Source: Virgibacillus profundi
Lineage (GTDB): Bacteria; Bacillota; Bacilli; Bacillales; Amphibacillaceae
Assembly (NCBI RefSeq): GCF_002287375.1
Contig: NZ_NPOA01000008.1
Location: 124,001-188,000, forward strand
Reading direction: 5' to 3'
Length of the DNA: 64,000 bases
In this document: piece after piece, positions 44,601-54,403 of the stretch
How the letters are laid out: every line of letters starts with the position of its first letter
How positions within the stretch are numbered: the stretch's first letter is position 1
Program-made: the position numbers and the translations under genes
The notes under the pieces: generated by a model
The model's input: the letters and a program-made list of their open reading frames with translations, nothing else
The model's database searches: none
Told to the model about the DNA's origin: nothing

Positions 44601-45086
44601 ATGCACGAAGCAGAAAATGAGAAACTAACCAATAAAATAATTATCGAATTCTCTAAAACACTGGAAATGTTTAACTTAAGTCCATTGGAATCGCGTTTAT
44701 TCGCTTATTTATACTTATCAGAGAAACCTTTGACATTAGATGAGATGAGTGAAGCTTTAGGTAAGAGTAAAACATCCATGAGTACAAGTGTACGAACATT
44801 ATCTGACGTTAACCTCGTAACAAAAGTGTGGAAAAAAGGGGTAAGAAAGGATTTATATCAAGCAAATAATCAATTATTTAAATCCTTTATGAATTGGTAT
44901 ATTAATAAATGGATAGAAAGTACAAATCTACAAAAAGAATCATTAACGGAAATTGACGAATTGATCAAACAGCAGGCTAAAGAAAAACCATCGGAAAATC
45001 AAAAGATCCTGGAAGATCGTTTAAAAAATATCGTAAAATTCCATAGTGATATGGAAGCATTATTCAGAGATATGAAACAAGATTAA
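44601..45086 (+). CDS. GbsR-family regulator, probable OpuA regulator
   Basis: The product has 161 residues. A MarR-like winged HTH (LDEMSEALGKSKTSMSTSVR, about 46-65) is followed by KKGVRKDLYQANN and a C-terminal coiled coil, the GbsR/OpcR form. These sense choline or betaine and repress uptake or synthesis genes. AGGAGG precedes the start. Divergence from opuA argues that it controls that operon. Confidence 0.82.
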   Translation: MHEAENEKLTNKIIIEFSKTLEMFNLSPLESRLFAYLYLSEKPLTLDEMSEALGKSKTSMSTSVRTLSDVNLVTKVWKKGVRKDLYQANNQLFKSFMNWYINKWIESTNLQKESLTEIDELIKQQAKEKPSENQKILEDRLKNIVKFHSDMEALFRDMKQD

Positions 45087-45103
45087 TTAAGCTCTATATT
45101 TTA

Positions 45104-45460
45104 TCATCTTCGTTTTGAATCTTCTCTGTCACGTTTAATTACTTTCGCAAATTCATCCATCAAAGAGGGATAGTATCCTTCTTTTTTTAATGCACAAATC
45201 ATCTGATTAGGATTCAACTTTTCATTCAACATTCCTGCAAAATGTATTAGTAATGAGGTGAAGTCCATAAAACCCTCTTCTTTTTGCGATTCATAGCTTT
45301 CATTCAGCATTTCCAGCATATTTAATAATTCATTGTATTCTTCTTTAGTAATGTTATTTTCTATTATGAGCTTAATTAGCGGATACTGTTCCATATCCAT
45401 AATTTTGGAAAGTAATTGTATGTGAAAGGATGAAATATCGTTATTATTTATAGCTTTCAA
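45104..45460 (-). CDS. yhaI: YhaI-like DUF1878 protein
   Basis: The product has 118 residues, acidic and helical: LIIENNITKEEYNELLNMLE, GFMDFTSLLIHFAGML, ALKKEGYYPSLMDEF. This matches the DUF1878 pattern of B. subtilis YhaI. Function unknown. It converges with the GbsR-like gene with only 17 bp between stops. Confidence 0.7.
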   Translation of the reverse strand: MKAINNNDISSFHIQLLSKIMDMEQYPLIKLIIENNITKEEYNELLNMLEMLNESYESQKEEGFMDFTSLLIHFAGMLNEKLNPNQMICALKKEGYYPSLMDEFAKVIKRDREDSKRR

Positions 45461-45591
45461 TCCAATTCCCCTCCATTAGTAAGTAAGTTAAATAATCTTT
45501 ATTAGAAAACTATTGATTTTTCTCCCTAAACGTACTATTATTCTTGAGGTGCTCTAAAGAAGCACAAGAAATAGTACCTGGAGGGATCAAA

Positions 45592-46137
45592 ATGAATTGC
45601 TGGAAATCAATCAATTTTAATAAGGAATTTGGGCATAATCGAATCAAGCTTGTATCATTCTTGATCGGTCTGTTGGCATTTATTTTTCTCTATGTACCGA
45701 TTTCTATTGCACAACAATCAAATAATGTAAATGAAGCAGGTTTTTTACCATTGATGATAGCCTTATTGCTGTTACCTTCATTTCATTCTTTCATGCATAT
45801 TTTACCACTAATCATCATGAATAAACGAGTAAAAGTATTTTATCAGACAAAAATTAAATTTTTACCTGTTTTTAACTATTATACGAAAAATCATCTAACA
45901 AAAAAAGTTTCTCTAATTGTTGCGCTTGCCCCAACCTTTTTAATCACAATACCAGGCATTGCAGCAAGCTATATATATGCAGACTTTTATTTCTATCTAT
46001 TACTATTTACATCCATTCATATTGGAATTTCTTTTATTGATTTTTTATATGCTATTCATATTATCAAAGCTCCTAAAAAAGCTTTTATTGAAAATAGAAA
46101 TAATGGAATTGATATATTACTGAAAGCTCGCGGATAG
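45592..46137 (+). CDS. DUF3267-like membrane protein
   Basis: The product has 181 residues from ATG 45592, after GGAGGGATCAA. Four membrane segments are visible. SFHSFMHILPLIIM replaces the HExxH of DUF3267 putative zincins; the middle glutamate is missing, so peptidase activity is doubtful. A hairpin terminator follows at 46145. Confidence 0.6.
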   Translation: MNCWKSINFNKEFGHNRIKLVSFLIGLLAFIFLYVPISIAQQSNNVNEAGFLPLMIALLLLPSFHSFMHILPLIIMNKRVKVFYQTKIKFLPVFNYYTKNHLTKKVSLIVALAPTFLITIPGIAASYIYADFYFYLLLFTSIHIGISFIDFLYAIHIIKAPKKAFIENRNNGIDILLKARG

Positions 46138-46144
46138 CATAATC

Positions 46145-46174
46145 AGGATCTGGAAAACCAGATCCTTTTATTTT
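46145..46174 (+). terminator. Terminator of the DUF3267-like gene
   Basis: AGGATCTGG/CCAGATCCT with a 4-base loop and TTTTATTTT. Confidence 0.88.
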
Positions 46175-46222
46175 GGGTTACTTTTGTAAGTTTTATTGTT
46201 ATTTAATTTTCGCGTAGGGTGT

Positions 46223-46585
46223 AAAGTACTACGTAACTTTAGTGTGATTTCTTTTCTTCCCTGTCTTTAGAAGATGGGTGCTAATTCAGCGCTCCGGAAA
46301 CACATTACGCTTTCCGCGAGTGGCTGGTGAGCCTCCCGCTGGAGTCTACATGTGTTTCCTCCGCTGGGATAGTGCATTATCGACTTTTTAAAAAGTTGTT
46401 GGTTAATTTAAACAAATAGTACTTGCACATTTTGGCGGTTGTTTGGAGCGGAGGACCGTTGACTCCTGCGGGAAAAGCACGTGTCTGAAGACCCCGCAGA
46501 GTGGGTTTCTCGAGGAAGCTGAAGCCGTGCCCTAAGGTCCGCAACGGTCCGCAGCGGAAAACAACCAAGCGCATACGTCGCCTTT
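46223..46585 (-). repeat. Dispersed intergenic repeat, copy D
   Basis: A 363-bp element with degenerate inverted ends (AAAGTACTACGTA left, TACGTCGCCTTT right), in the same orientation as copy B. The left subterminal ACTTTAGTGTGATTT matches copy B, and the centre GGCGGTTGTTTGGAGCGGAG matches copy C. One internal part of the second block is shortened relative to B and C. Confidence 0.8.
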
Positions 46586-46767
46586 CATTCTTTTGTGAAA
46601 AAAACAACAAATTTTCGGTGGGATGAGCAGTTCTAGTCCCACTCTTTTTTAAAAAAGCCTTATTTTTTTAAAACAACACTGTTCAGAGTCCTAATCTTTT
46701 GATACAGTAATTAGTATCACATTTTATTATCAATACTGTGAGATCCTTACCTAAGGAGGGTGTTGGT

Positions 46768-46953
46768 TTGAATATATTCTTTATTGTTTACGCATTTGTT
46801 ATTTTATTGATTTTTAACTTTATGACACATAAATTCTGTTTAAAAATGGAGATGGAAGCATTAAAACAGAATAAATTTTTCCGGGTAATAAATATCATTA
46901 TTGTTATACTATTGGTGTGCTCATATCTTCGAGTATTAAACGCAATGGTTTAA
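46768..46953 (+). CDS. Small two-helix membrane protein
   Basis: The product has 61 residues with a TTG start at 46768 after AAGGAGGG; the longer frame from 46738 contains the ribosome site itself. Two hydrophobic segments (about 2-19 and 37-58) flank a basic loop. No family recognised. It lies just upstream of prsA but with a separate ribosome site and an 88-bp gap. Confidence 0.6.
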   Translation: MNIFFIVYAFVILLIFNFMTHKFCLKMEMEALKQNKFFRVINIIIVILLVCSYLRVLNAMV

Positions 46954-47041
46954 TTATACATTTGACTGTTTTTTTACTACTATTATGTGTTATATTTATC
47001 AATGTGAAATATAAGCTACATCAGATTAGGAGTGTTCATAA

Positions 47042-47929
47042 ATGAAAAAATTCGCAATTGCTGTAACGCTTACAGCCAGTGTCCTTGGTTTAGCTGCATG
47101 CAGCTCGGATGATGCCGATTCGGAAGCGGTAGTTGAAACAAAAGCAGGAGACATTTCAAAAGATGAATTTTATCAGACGTTAGTAGATAGACATGGTGAG
47201 GCAGTTCTTCAAGAATTAGTAACAAAAGAAGTATTATCAGACAAATATGAAGTAACTGAAGAGCAGGTTGATGCTGAAGTACAAAAAACGAAGGATCAAT
47301 TAGGTGACCAATTTGAACAGGCTCTGCAATCTCAAGGTCTGGGAGATGAGGAAACATATCGGAATATCGTTCATTTAAGTCTTCTCCAGGAAGCTGCAAT
47401 TGCAGAGGATATCGAAATTCCAGAAGAAGATATTAAAGAAAGACATGAAGAAAACAATACTGAAATCAAAGCACAGCATATTTTAGTGGAAGATGAAGAA
47501 ACAGCAAATGAAGTTAAAAATAAATTGGATGAAGGTGGAGATTTTGCAGAGTTGGCAAAAGAATATTCCACTGATGAATCAGCTGAACAAGGTGGAGATC
47601 TTGGTTATTTCCAAAAAGGAAAAATGGTACCTGAATTTGAGGAAGTTGCTTTCAGTATGAAACCGGATGAAGTAAGTGACCCAGTACAATCACAATTCGG
47701 CTTTCATATCATCAAATTGAATGATAAGCGCCAGGTAGAAGAACCTACTGACTATGAAGAAGTAAAAGATGATATCCGCCGTGAATTATTGAATGAAAGA
47801 ATGGATGTTGCAAAAGTTCAGGAAAAAATGGACGGGCTTATAAAAGATGCAGACATTGATGTAAATGTTGACGGTTTGGAAAATATGTTTGAACAGGAAG
47901 AAAAAGAAGAAACTGAAGCACAAGGATAA
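47042..47929 (+). CDS. prsA: Foldase lipoprotein PrsA
   Basis: The product has 295 residues. Signal peptide with lipobox LAAC (Cys20), an N-terminal SurA-like helical region, a parvulin PPIase domain (about 133-225; IKAQHILVEDEETAN, DLGYFQKGKMVPEFEEVAF, SQFGFHIIKL) and an acidic tail. It folds secreted proteins at the membrane-wall interface and is normally essential in Bacillus. Confidence 0.95.
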   Translation: MKKFAIAVTLTASVLGLAACSSDDADSEAVVETKAGDISKDEFYQTLVDRHGEAVLQELVTKEVLSDKYEVTEEQVDAEVQKTKDQLGDQFEQALQSQGLGDEETYRNIVHLSLLQEAAIAEDIEIPEEDIKERHEENNTEIKAQHILVEDEETANEVKNKLDEGGDFAELAKEYSTDESAEQGGDLGYFQKGKMVPEFEEVAFSMKPDEVSDPVQSQFGFHIIKLNDKRQVEEPTDYEEVKDDIRRELLNERMDVAKVQEKMDGLIKDADIDVNVDGLENMFEQEEKEETEAQG

Positions 47930-47935
47930 AATACT

Positions 47936-47978
47936 AAAAGAGGCTGAAACATACATTGTATGCATCAGCCTCTTTTTT
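47936..47978. terminator. Terminator of prsA
   Basis: A long stem AAAGAGGCTGA/TCAGCCTCTTT with an inner CATAC/GTATG extension and a run of seven T. Confidence 0.9.
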
Positions 47979-48022
47979 TAAGAGAATTTAATTGTATCAA
48001 CCAAACCACGTGGTTTAACCTA

Positions 48023-48217
48023 TTATGACATGCGCTCCTTACTACCCTCTTTCAGTTCTCGATCAGCCTCTATTCGATCCATATATACCCTGCCTTCCCG
48101 TTCAATAAACTGCTGCTCCAGCCTTCTTTCCGCCTGCATTGCTCTAAATGCCATGTAACCACTTAGGAAGATAAAAAGTATCAATACGAAAACCCACCAA
48201 GGCACTCCAGCTATCAT
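48023..48217 (-). CDS. yhaL: YhaL-like sporulation protein
   Basis: The product has 64 residues: one membrane segment (WWVFVLILFIFLSGYMAFRA) and a charged tail with EQQFIEREGRVYMDRIE, as in YhaL-family proteins. GGGAGG precedes the start. It sits between prsA and yhaM, as in B. subtilis. Confidence 0.72.
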   Translation of the reverse strand: MIAGVPWWVFVLILFIFLSGYMAFRAMQAERRLEQQFIEREGRVYMDRIEADRELKEGSKERMS

Positions 48218-48289
48218 TTTTTTAGCCTCCCTTGTCCCATCATCTCTATCATATATATATGTACAAGGGGTTTAAAAAATAACTAAAGC

Positions 48290-49237
48290 TTAATTTTCTT
48301 CAAATAGTGGCTTATAAAATGCACGATTATCCATTGCAAATAACCGCTCCGTAAATTCACCAGGCTTCACTTTATCAAGCGCACGGTTCAGCATATTCAT
48401 TTTTGCATCGATTAAATCTATCAAATGTAATAATTCAGCTTCCCTGACTAACGGCGGTTTCGGACTTCCCCATTCCGCCTTTCCATGATGACTTAATATT
48501 AAATGCTGCAATATCAATACTTCTTCCCCTTCGATTTGCAGTTCTTTTGCCATGAGACCTATTTCTTCAACCATCATTGGTATATGACCAAGCAGCTTAC
48601 CTTCTATCGTATACGAAGTTGTAATTACACCAGACAATTCCCTTATCTTTCCAAGGTCATGCAGAATGATGCCTGCGTACAATAAATCTTTATTAAGCTC
48701 AGGATACAATTTATGTAATTCCCTCGCTATCTGCAGCATGCTTACAATATGATGTGCCAATCCCGAAACATATTCATGATGATTTCTTGTGGCAGCAGGA
48801 TATGTTAATAGTGCCTCCTGGTATTTTTTAATAAAGGCCCTAACAATTCTTTGAAGTGTAGGATTTTTCATTTCAAAAATAACTTCTGTCAGCTTTTCTG
48901 TTAAAACTTCCTTTTCAACAGGAGCTTTTTCAACAAAATCAGTTATGTGCACGCCATCTGTTGGTTGTGCCGGGCGAACGGAAAGTATTTTTAATTGCGA
49001 TTTTCCTCGAAATTGATTCACTTCACCTGCCAGCTTAATAATTTGTTCCGGGATGAATACTGTTTCATCTTCTTTTGAAGCATCCCACAGCTTTGCTTCA
49101 ATTTCTCCTGTAGCATCACGCAGAATTAATGTTAAAAATGGTTTTCCATTACTGGCAACACCTTTAGCAGCATCTTTAATTAGCATGAAACTATCAATTG
49201 CATCACCTACGTTGGCATAACCTATACCTTTGTTCAT
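48290..49237 (-). CDS. yhaM: 3'-5' exoribonuclease YhaM
   Basis: The product has 315 residues: an OB-fold (about 15-95), then an HD domain with [10 protein letters not shown] (about 191-200) and [13 protein letters not shown]. YhaM trims RNA and single-stranded DNA with Mn2+. Length is that of B. subtilis YhaM. Confidence 0.93.
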   Translation of the reverse strand: MNKGIGYANVGDAIDSFMLIKDAAKGVASNGKPFLTLILRDATGEIEAKLWDASKEDETVFIPEQIIKLAGEVNQFRGKSQLKILSVRPAQPTDGVHITDFVEKAPVEKEVLTEKLTEVIFEMKNPTLQRIVRAFIKKYQEALLTYPAATRNHHEYVSGLAHHIVSMLQIARELHKLYPELNKDLLYAGIILHDLGKIRELSGVITTSYTIEGKLLGHIPMMVEEIGLMAKELQIEGEEVLILQHLILSHHGKAEWGSPKPPLVREAELLHLIDLIDAKMNMLNRALDKVKPGEFTERLFAMDNRAFYKPLFEEN

Positions 49238-49260
49238 GATTTTCTCCCCCTACCTAAAAT

Positions 49261-49322
49261 AAAAAAGAGACTGACTACAACATGCCTTTAAATCCAAGCC
49301 ATATTTTACTGTCAATCTCTTG
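49261..49322 (-). terminator. Terminator of the second GbsR-like gene
   Basis: Read leftward, AGAGATTGAC and GTCAGTCTCT pair around a long loop and are followed by TTTTTTATTTT. Confidence 0.7.
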
Positions 49323-49325
49323 TTG

Positions 49326-49895
49326 TTATTTGTTTTTTGGAATATAATTAAAAATTTCCCCTGATTCCATAACTCTGATGAATTTCATTAACCATACATA
49401 ATAATTTTTTGCATAATAAAGACGTTCCAAATCTGTATTAATCTTAGTTTTCAGTTCCTCATCTGTGGTGCTTTGCTGCAATGCTTCCAGTTTTTCCAAT
49501 GTTTCCTCAGCTTCTTCAATATTCGTTTCCGTCTGCTGTCGCCAACGGTTTCCAAATAATGAAGTGAAGGATTTATACCAGTCTTCCTCTGACTCATACA
49601 AATCTTTGCGAATCCCTCTTTTAAATGTTGACTCAACCATTTTCATGTCAGATAGCGCTCTGACACCTGTTGACATACTTGTCTTACTCATTTCCAAGGC
49701 GTCCCGCATATCATCCAGTGTCATCGGATCATCCGAAAAATACAATACACCATATAAACGACCCACAGAGGATGTAATACCATATAAATTCATGTTTTTT
49801 GCAATAACCTGTATAAACTTTTCAATGGTTCGATCGTAACTTTCCCAGTCTTTTGATACATTTTCTTCTGGCAATGGATGTCCCTCCAACTGCAT
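49326..49895 (-). CDS. Second GbsR-family regulator
   Basis: The product has 189 residues with the same HTH layout as the gene at 44601 (LDDMRDALEMSKTSMSTGVR, then FKRGIRKDLYES) and a longer C-terminal helical part. True GbsR represses glycine betaine synthesis from choline; no gbsAB lies nearby, so its target is elsewhere. It lies between yhaM and yhaN. Confidence 0.82.
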   Translation of the reverse strand: MQLEGHPLPEENVSKDWESYDRTIEKFIQVIAKNMNLYGITSSVGRLYGVLYFSDDPMTLDDMRDALEMSKTSMSTGVRALSDMKMVESTFKRGIRKDLYESEEDWYKSFTSLFGNRWRQQTETNIEEAEETLEKLEALQQSTTDEELKTKINTDLERLYYAKNYYVWLMKFIRVMESGEIFNYIPKNK

Positions 49896-49924
49896 TTAAT
49901 CTGAAAATAGTTTATCATTATTTA

Positions 49925-52897
49925 TCAATTAATGCGAATGGAACTTCGCAAATGGATGATTTCAACATTTTTTGAAGCTTCTGCAACTTCTTTTTTACAA
50001 GTAAATAAAATTACCTGCTGTTTTTTAGCGATTTCTTCAACGATACCCATCATTTGATTGGTACGAATAGCATCAAAGTGTACAAAACCATCATCAATGA
50101 TAAAGGGCAATCGATATTTTTCACTCATAATTTCACTTATCGCAAAACGTAATGAAATATATAATTGATCCATTGTCCCTTGTGATAATTCATTAACAGT
50201 GTATCGTAAATTATCCTCTGTTTCCACCTGAAAAGGTTTATTTTCAGTAGGTGCATACACTGCTTGATATGCACTGCCAGTTAATTCCCTAAAATAATAG
50301 GAGGTCTTTTCAATAACTTTGGATAAATATTTTTCTCTATAATTACGCTTTGTTTCTACGAGCATTTCCTTCGCAGTTTTTAGAACAGCCCAATCTTTAG
50401 CAAGCTTATTCAGCTGCTCTTGCTCCATCTCAAATTGGTGAATCGTCCTCGAATGGGATTCTGATGACTCCATCTTCAGGAGGTCTGCATGGAGATCTGC
50501 ATGGGTTTGCCTTATTTGTTCTATATCTTTTTCGATTGTTTCAATCTTCCCCAGCGATTGCTGGTGTTTCATTTCAAGCGTACTTTCATCAGGTTGATCA
50601 TCAACTAATTGTTGCCAAATATCCGGTGGGAAAATTGCCATGAGCTGACGATAAACTTTTTTCCTTGCTTCCTCTACTTCCAATTTTGTCGTTAATTGAT
50701 TTGCTTTCCTATAAAATTCATCCTCTGTATCCACATCCGCATGCTTAAGTAATGCTGCAAGTTCAATTTCATATGTCTTCATTTTTTGTTTTATTTCCTG
50801 CTGTTGTTCACTGTTTTCTGCAAGTATATGTTTATATTGGTCTAATTGTCCAAGCTTATTTTTATAGTTTTCCTGATAATCTTCTATTTCTTTTAGCTGA
50901 ATTTCCAACTGTTTATTACCTAATTCCCAACTTCTTTCTTGAAAAAACCTGTTTACATCAACATGGAATATCTCCTGCTGCTCTTTTAATTGTTCATATA
51001 TTTGCTGATTCTCTCTCTGCTCCTGAACTAAACGCAGAAGATGCTTCATACTGTGAAAGAGTTCCGGCCAATAAAAAATAGCCATCTGTCTCAGAAAAGG
51101 ATAGATTTCCTGTTGTTCTTCTATTAGTGTTTGAAGACGACTTTCTTTATCTATCAGTACTTTTTGCTTCTCTTTCCATTTAATTAATTGAATATCAATT
51201 GATTTCGATTGTTCTTCAAGTGAGGCTAATTCATTTGAACGCCTATGATGTAATGCCAGTAATCTTTCAGCTTCTTCTCTTTCAACAGGGGTTTGTTGAC
51301 TAACGTCAGAAGGCATGAAGCTTTCACGAGTTAGTAATGTTTCCATTTCCGCTACCGATCTTTTGCTCCAAATCCACTGCCCTATTCCTATAGCTAATAA
51401 AATTGCCGTTAAGCTGAGCATCCAGGTTATTTCTGAAACAACTGAAATAGTTCCAACAAGTAAAGCAAGAATAATACTTCCAACTAATGTAAATGTGGAC
51501 GTTTTTATCTTTGTTGCCTTGTTTTTTTCCCATTCCTTTTGTTTATGATGTGACTCTGATTGTAATTTGCTTAACAGGTCATATTCTTTATGTTCATTAA
51601 TCCTTTCCTCCAGTTTACTTCTGTGCTCATCAGTTAATAAACCATCCGTCAATTGGTCCATCTGATTTAATAAATAATTCCGTTGTTGCTTTAACTGATT
51701 TTGCTCCTGCTCTAATTGATCCTTTTCCAATTCCAATTGATCATTATTTCCTTTTATCTGATTCCACGTTTTTTCAAGATGAAAAGGAAAGGATATTCTA
51801 TTTAATTCCTCTGCCATTATACCGATATTCAGCTGATTTATTTCTGATTTTATTTGTGCTTCCAGTTTATCCGCTGTTCTTTGGACTTTTTCCAATTCAT
51901 TTTGTCTTTCTTCATAGTGTTGTTTTTTTAATGTAATTTCTTCAGTCTTATGATAAATGGATATATCATCTGTTTCTGTTTGGATGTTTGCTTTTCTTTC
52001 CATATATTTTTCCTGATTATCCGTCAGAACAGAAAACTCACTTTCCAGGGGCAGAAGCTGATCTTTCAGTTTTTCCATTCGGTCTATGCCATTTTCAGGG
52101 AAAGTGATTTCAGAAGGGTACTTGGCCAATTGACTTGTGTAATCATGATAGTCATGAATAATCGGTAATGCCTGCTGCTGTCTTTCTATTGAAAATAAAA
52201 TTTCCTTTTCCTGCTGAAGTTCTCCTTTTAGCTCAGTGATTTCTTTTGTTAAACTAATTTTCTCTGCTTGTTTTTTCCGGTAAGTTGCTTCGTCTGCCTT
52301 AAAATTATGTAATGATGTAAATAATTCATTTAAGGTTTGCAACTGTTGATTAATTGCAGGTTTTTTTCCATATGGTTTAAATAATTCGCCGATCCTGGTA
52401 TCCAGTCTTTTCTCGATTGCATAAATATTAGTTGATCCTGTTAAACCGATTCCCAGAAGCACTTCTCCCAGATCATCCTCTTTCATATCCTTTAGCGAAT
52501 TTAAATCAGAGGCTGAAAAAGAAAAAATTGCCTGATATGTTTTATCTGTCATCCCTTTTAAACGTTCCTTCAGCCAGTCTTCACCGTATTCATGTCCGCC
52601 TGGACCATAGCAGATTGCTGCACCATTTCGTACCTCATCAAACCGCTCTATTGTATAATTGCCTACGGATGGATCATAAATACGAAGCCTCCCACCCATT
52701 TTTCCGCTTGTTTTTGGACGATAGAAACTGCGCTGCTTTGGCGGCAGTCCAAATAACATAAATAAAATGAATTTCTGTAAGGTTGATTTCCCTGATTCGT
52801 TTTCACCGTAAATACATATGGCGCGCTCTCCTGATAAATCAATCTCATCATCCACCCATTTTCCGAAGCCATGGATTCTTGCATGTATGAGCTTCAT
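49925..52897 (-). CDS. yhaN: SbcC/Rad50-like ATPase YhaN
   Basis: The product has 990 residues: Walker A GENESGKSTLQKFILF (about 30-45), long coiled coils (about 180-440 and 560-850), and a C-terminal ABC half with SQGTMDQLYISLRFAI and Walker B PFIIDDGFVHFD. Two hydrophobic segments (about 470-520) interrupt the coiled coil where Rad50 has its zinc hook, so the arm tip may dip into the membrane. It works with YhaO in DNA repair or processing. Confidence 0.88.
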   Translation of the reverse strand: MKLIHARIHGFGKWVDDEIDLSGERAICIYGENESGKSTLQKFILFMLFGLPPKQRSFYRPKTSGKMGGRLRIYDPSVGNYTIERFDEVRNGAAICYGPGGHEYGEDWLKERLKGMTDKTYQAIFSFSASDLNSLKDMKEDDLGEVLLGIGLTGSTNIYAIEKRLDTRIGELFKPYGKKPAINQQLQTLNELFTSLHNFKADEATYRKKQAEKISLTKEITELKGELQQEKEILFSIERQQQALPIIHDYHDYTSQLAKYPSEITFPENGIDRMEKLKDQLLPLESEFSVLTDNQEKYMERKANIQTETDDISIYHKTEEITLKKQHYEERQNELEKVQRTADKLEAQIKSEINQLNIGIMAEELNRISFPFHLEKTWNQIKGNNDQLELEKDQLEQEQNQLKQQRNYLLNQMDQLTDGLLTDEHRSKLEERINEHKEYDLLSKLQSESHHKQKEWEKNKATKIKTSTFTLVGSIILALLVGTISVVSEITWMLSLTAILLAIGIGQWIWSKRSVAEMETLLTRESFMPSDVSQQTPVEREEAERLLALHHRRSNELASLEEQSKSIDIQLIKWKEKQKVLIDKESRLQTLIEEQQEIYPFLRQMAIFYWPELFHSMKHLLRLVQEQRENQQIYEQLKEQQEIFHVDVNRFFQERSWELGNKQLEIQLKEIEDYQENYKNKLGQLDQYKHILAENSEQQQEIKQKMKTYEIELAALLKHADVDTEDEFYRKANQLTTKLEVEEARKKVYRQLMAIFPPDIWQQLVDDQPDESTLEMKHQQSLGKIETIEKDIEQIRQTHADLHADLLKMESSESHSRTIHQFEMEQEQLNKLAKDWAVLKTAKEMLVETKRNYREKYLSKVIEKTSYYFRELTGSAYQAVYAPTENKPFQVETEDNLRYTVNELSQGTMDQLYISLRFAISEIMSEKYRLPFIIDDGFVHFDAIRTNQMMGIVEEIAKKQQVILFTCKKEVAEASKNVEIIHLRSSIRIN

Positions 52898-52907
52898 ATA
52901 ATCACCT

Positions 52908-54137
52908 CTAGTCCTTTAAAAGCTCAGCTAGCAACATTTGCTGTGCTTCCTGTTTAATTGTCTGTTCTTCTTCCTTAGTCAGTGGATCAATATATTTTCG
53001 TACCTGCTTTTGATGGTATAATTCTTTAATAAAAGGTTGGATTGACGCTTGTTCAAAATGCTGTGCCAGCTCCCCGATAAAATGTTCGCCTTTGTATATG
53101 CTTTGATCGAGACTGGAATTTTTCATCTGTATCGTATATTTAAATATATAGCTCCAATTTTCATGATGAATGAAGGATTCATTCACCAGTTCAATAATAT
53201 CTTCCAAATAACTTTCCCGATCCCACTGTTTTAAGGTTGGGCTATCACTTACAAGTGTTAATTGAATTAACTGTGGTTGTATTTGCGACTGTTGCCCCTT
53301 TAACACTGCTTCTATTTTTAATTCAATTTGATGTACCTCCAAACATGCCGATACATCAATTGTTATTGTTTGAAACTGGATTGCCTGAAGTGGAATAAAG
53401 GTCATTTCTGTATTTATTTCCGATAATATGACATGGTAACAGCCTTTTTCACCAATTTCTTTTCGATTACGCCCCTGAATATTTCCAGGATATACAACCG
53501 GCGGATCTTCTTTTAAAATTTCACGTTGATGTATATGTCCCAATGCCCAGTAATCAAAATTTCTGTTGACTAAATCACTAAGTTGAAACGGTGCATATAC
53601 ATCATGCTGTGTATTGCTCGCAATACTCCCATGCAATAATGCAATATGAAAAGGAATATGATGTTCTGTAATTTGATATTCCAGAGCTTTATTTGCTAAA
53701 ACAGCCCGATTTTCATAACTGAAACCATAGATAGCCGCCATTTGTTTTTCATCTGTTATGTATGTAAATTGGCTTATCTTTTCGTCAGGAAAAATAAATA
53801 CATTATCCGGATAGGTAACCGGGTGGATATTTCCTTTAATATAATCGTGATTCCCATAGGATAAATAAACATTAATATGATATTCTTTTAATGATTCAAA
53901 TGCGTGACGTAAACGAATCTGCGCCTTTAAACTTTGCTTTTCATTATCAAATAAATCCCCTGAAATAAGTACAAAGTCCACTTTTTTGGCTATCGCTGTT
54001 TTTACCAGCCGGTCAAGAGCAGTGAATGTACTTTCACGGATATCCTGAAAAATATGTTCCGGAAGATTTGCCAATCCTTTAAATGGACTATCCAAATGCA
54101 AATCAGCTGCATGAATAAATGAAATTTGATTTTCCAT
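52908..54137 (-). CDS. yhaO: SbcD/Mre11-like nuclease YhaO
   Basis: The product has 409 residues from ATG 54137, which follows GGGGTGATAG; the longer frame from 54188 has no ribosome site. Calcineurin-type motifs are intact: FIHAADLHLDSP (metal Asp/His), SGDLFDNE, SYGNHDYI and ALGHIHQRE. It forms the nuclease of the YhaO-YhaN pair; the genes are 10 bp apart. Confidence 0.9.
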   Translation of the reverse strand: MENQISFIHAADLHLDSPFKGLANLPEHIFQDIRESTFTALDRLVKTAIAKKVDFVLISGDLFDNEKQSLKAQIRLRHAFESLKEYHINVYLSYGNHDYIKGNIHPVTYPDNVFIFPDEKISQFTYITDEKQMAAIYGFSYENRAVLANKALEYQITEHHIPFHIALLHGSIASNTQHDVYAPFQLSDLVNRNFDYWALGHIHQREILKEDPPVVYPGNIQGRNRKEIGEKGCYHVILSEINTEMTFIPLQAIQFQTITIDVSACLEVHQIELKIEAVLKGQQSQIQPQLIQLTLVSDSPTLKQWDRESYLEDIIELVNESFIHHENWSYIFKYTIQMKNSSLDQSIYKGEHFIGELAQHFEQASIQPFIKELYHQKQVRKYIDPLTKEEEQTIKQEAQQMLLAELLKD

Positions 54138-54333
54138 ATCTATCACCCCACTCAACCCTATTTTAGCAAACAGACTTACAGAATGCACGTTCTATAGATT
54201 TTTAAAATAGAATACATAGAAATTGAGCATTATTTCCGATGTTCCGTTATCTTGTATATAATGCTTATTTTTTTACTTAGCAGTTGGTTTAAACATCTGG
54301 CAGTTATGAGTTAAAAATAATACGAAAGAAACT

Positions 54334-54360
54334 TGAAACTATTTTAGTTAGACTATCGTC
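54334..54360 (+). promoter_or_regulatory. ECF-type promoter before the sigma gene
   Basis: TGAAAC (54334-54339) and CGTC (54357-54360) are 17 bp apart, the pattern of ECF promoters such as SigM/SigW targets. It implies that the sigma factor transcribes its own operon. Confidence 0.7.
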
Positions 54361-54403
54361 AAACTGGCAAATCACAATAACAAATTGGAAAAGAGGGGGA
54401 GTT

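Noticed and set aside
46377-46610. 77-aa ORF over repeat copy D
   Set aside because: Composed of repeat sequence; no ribosome site.
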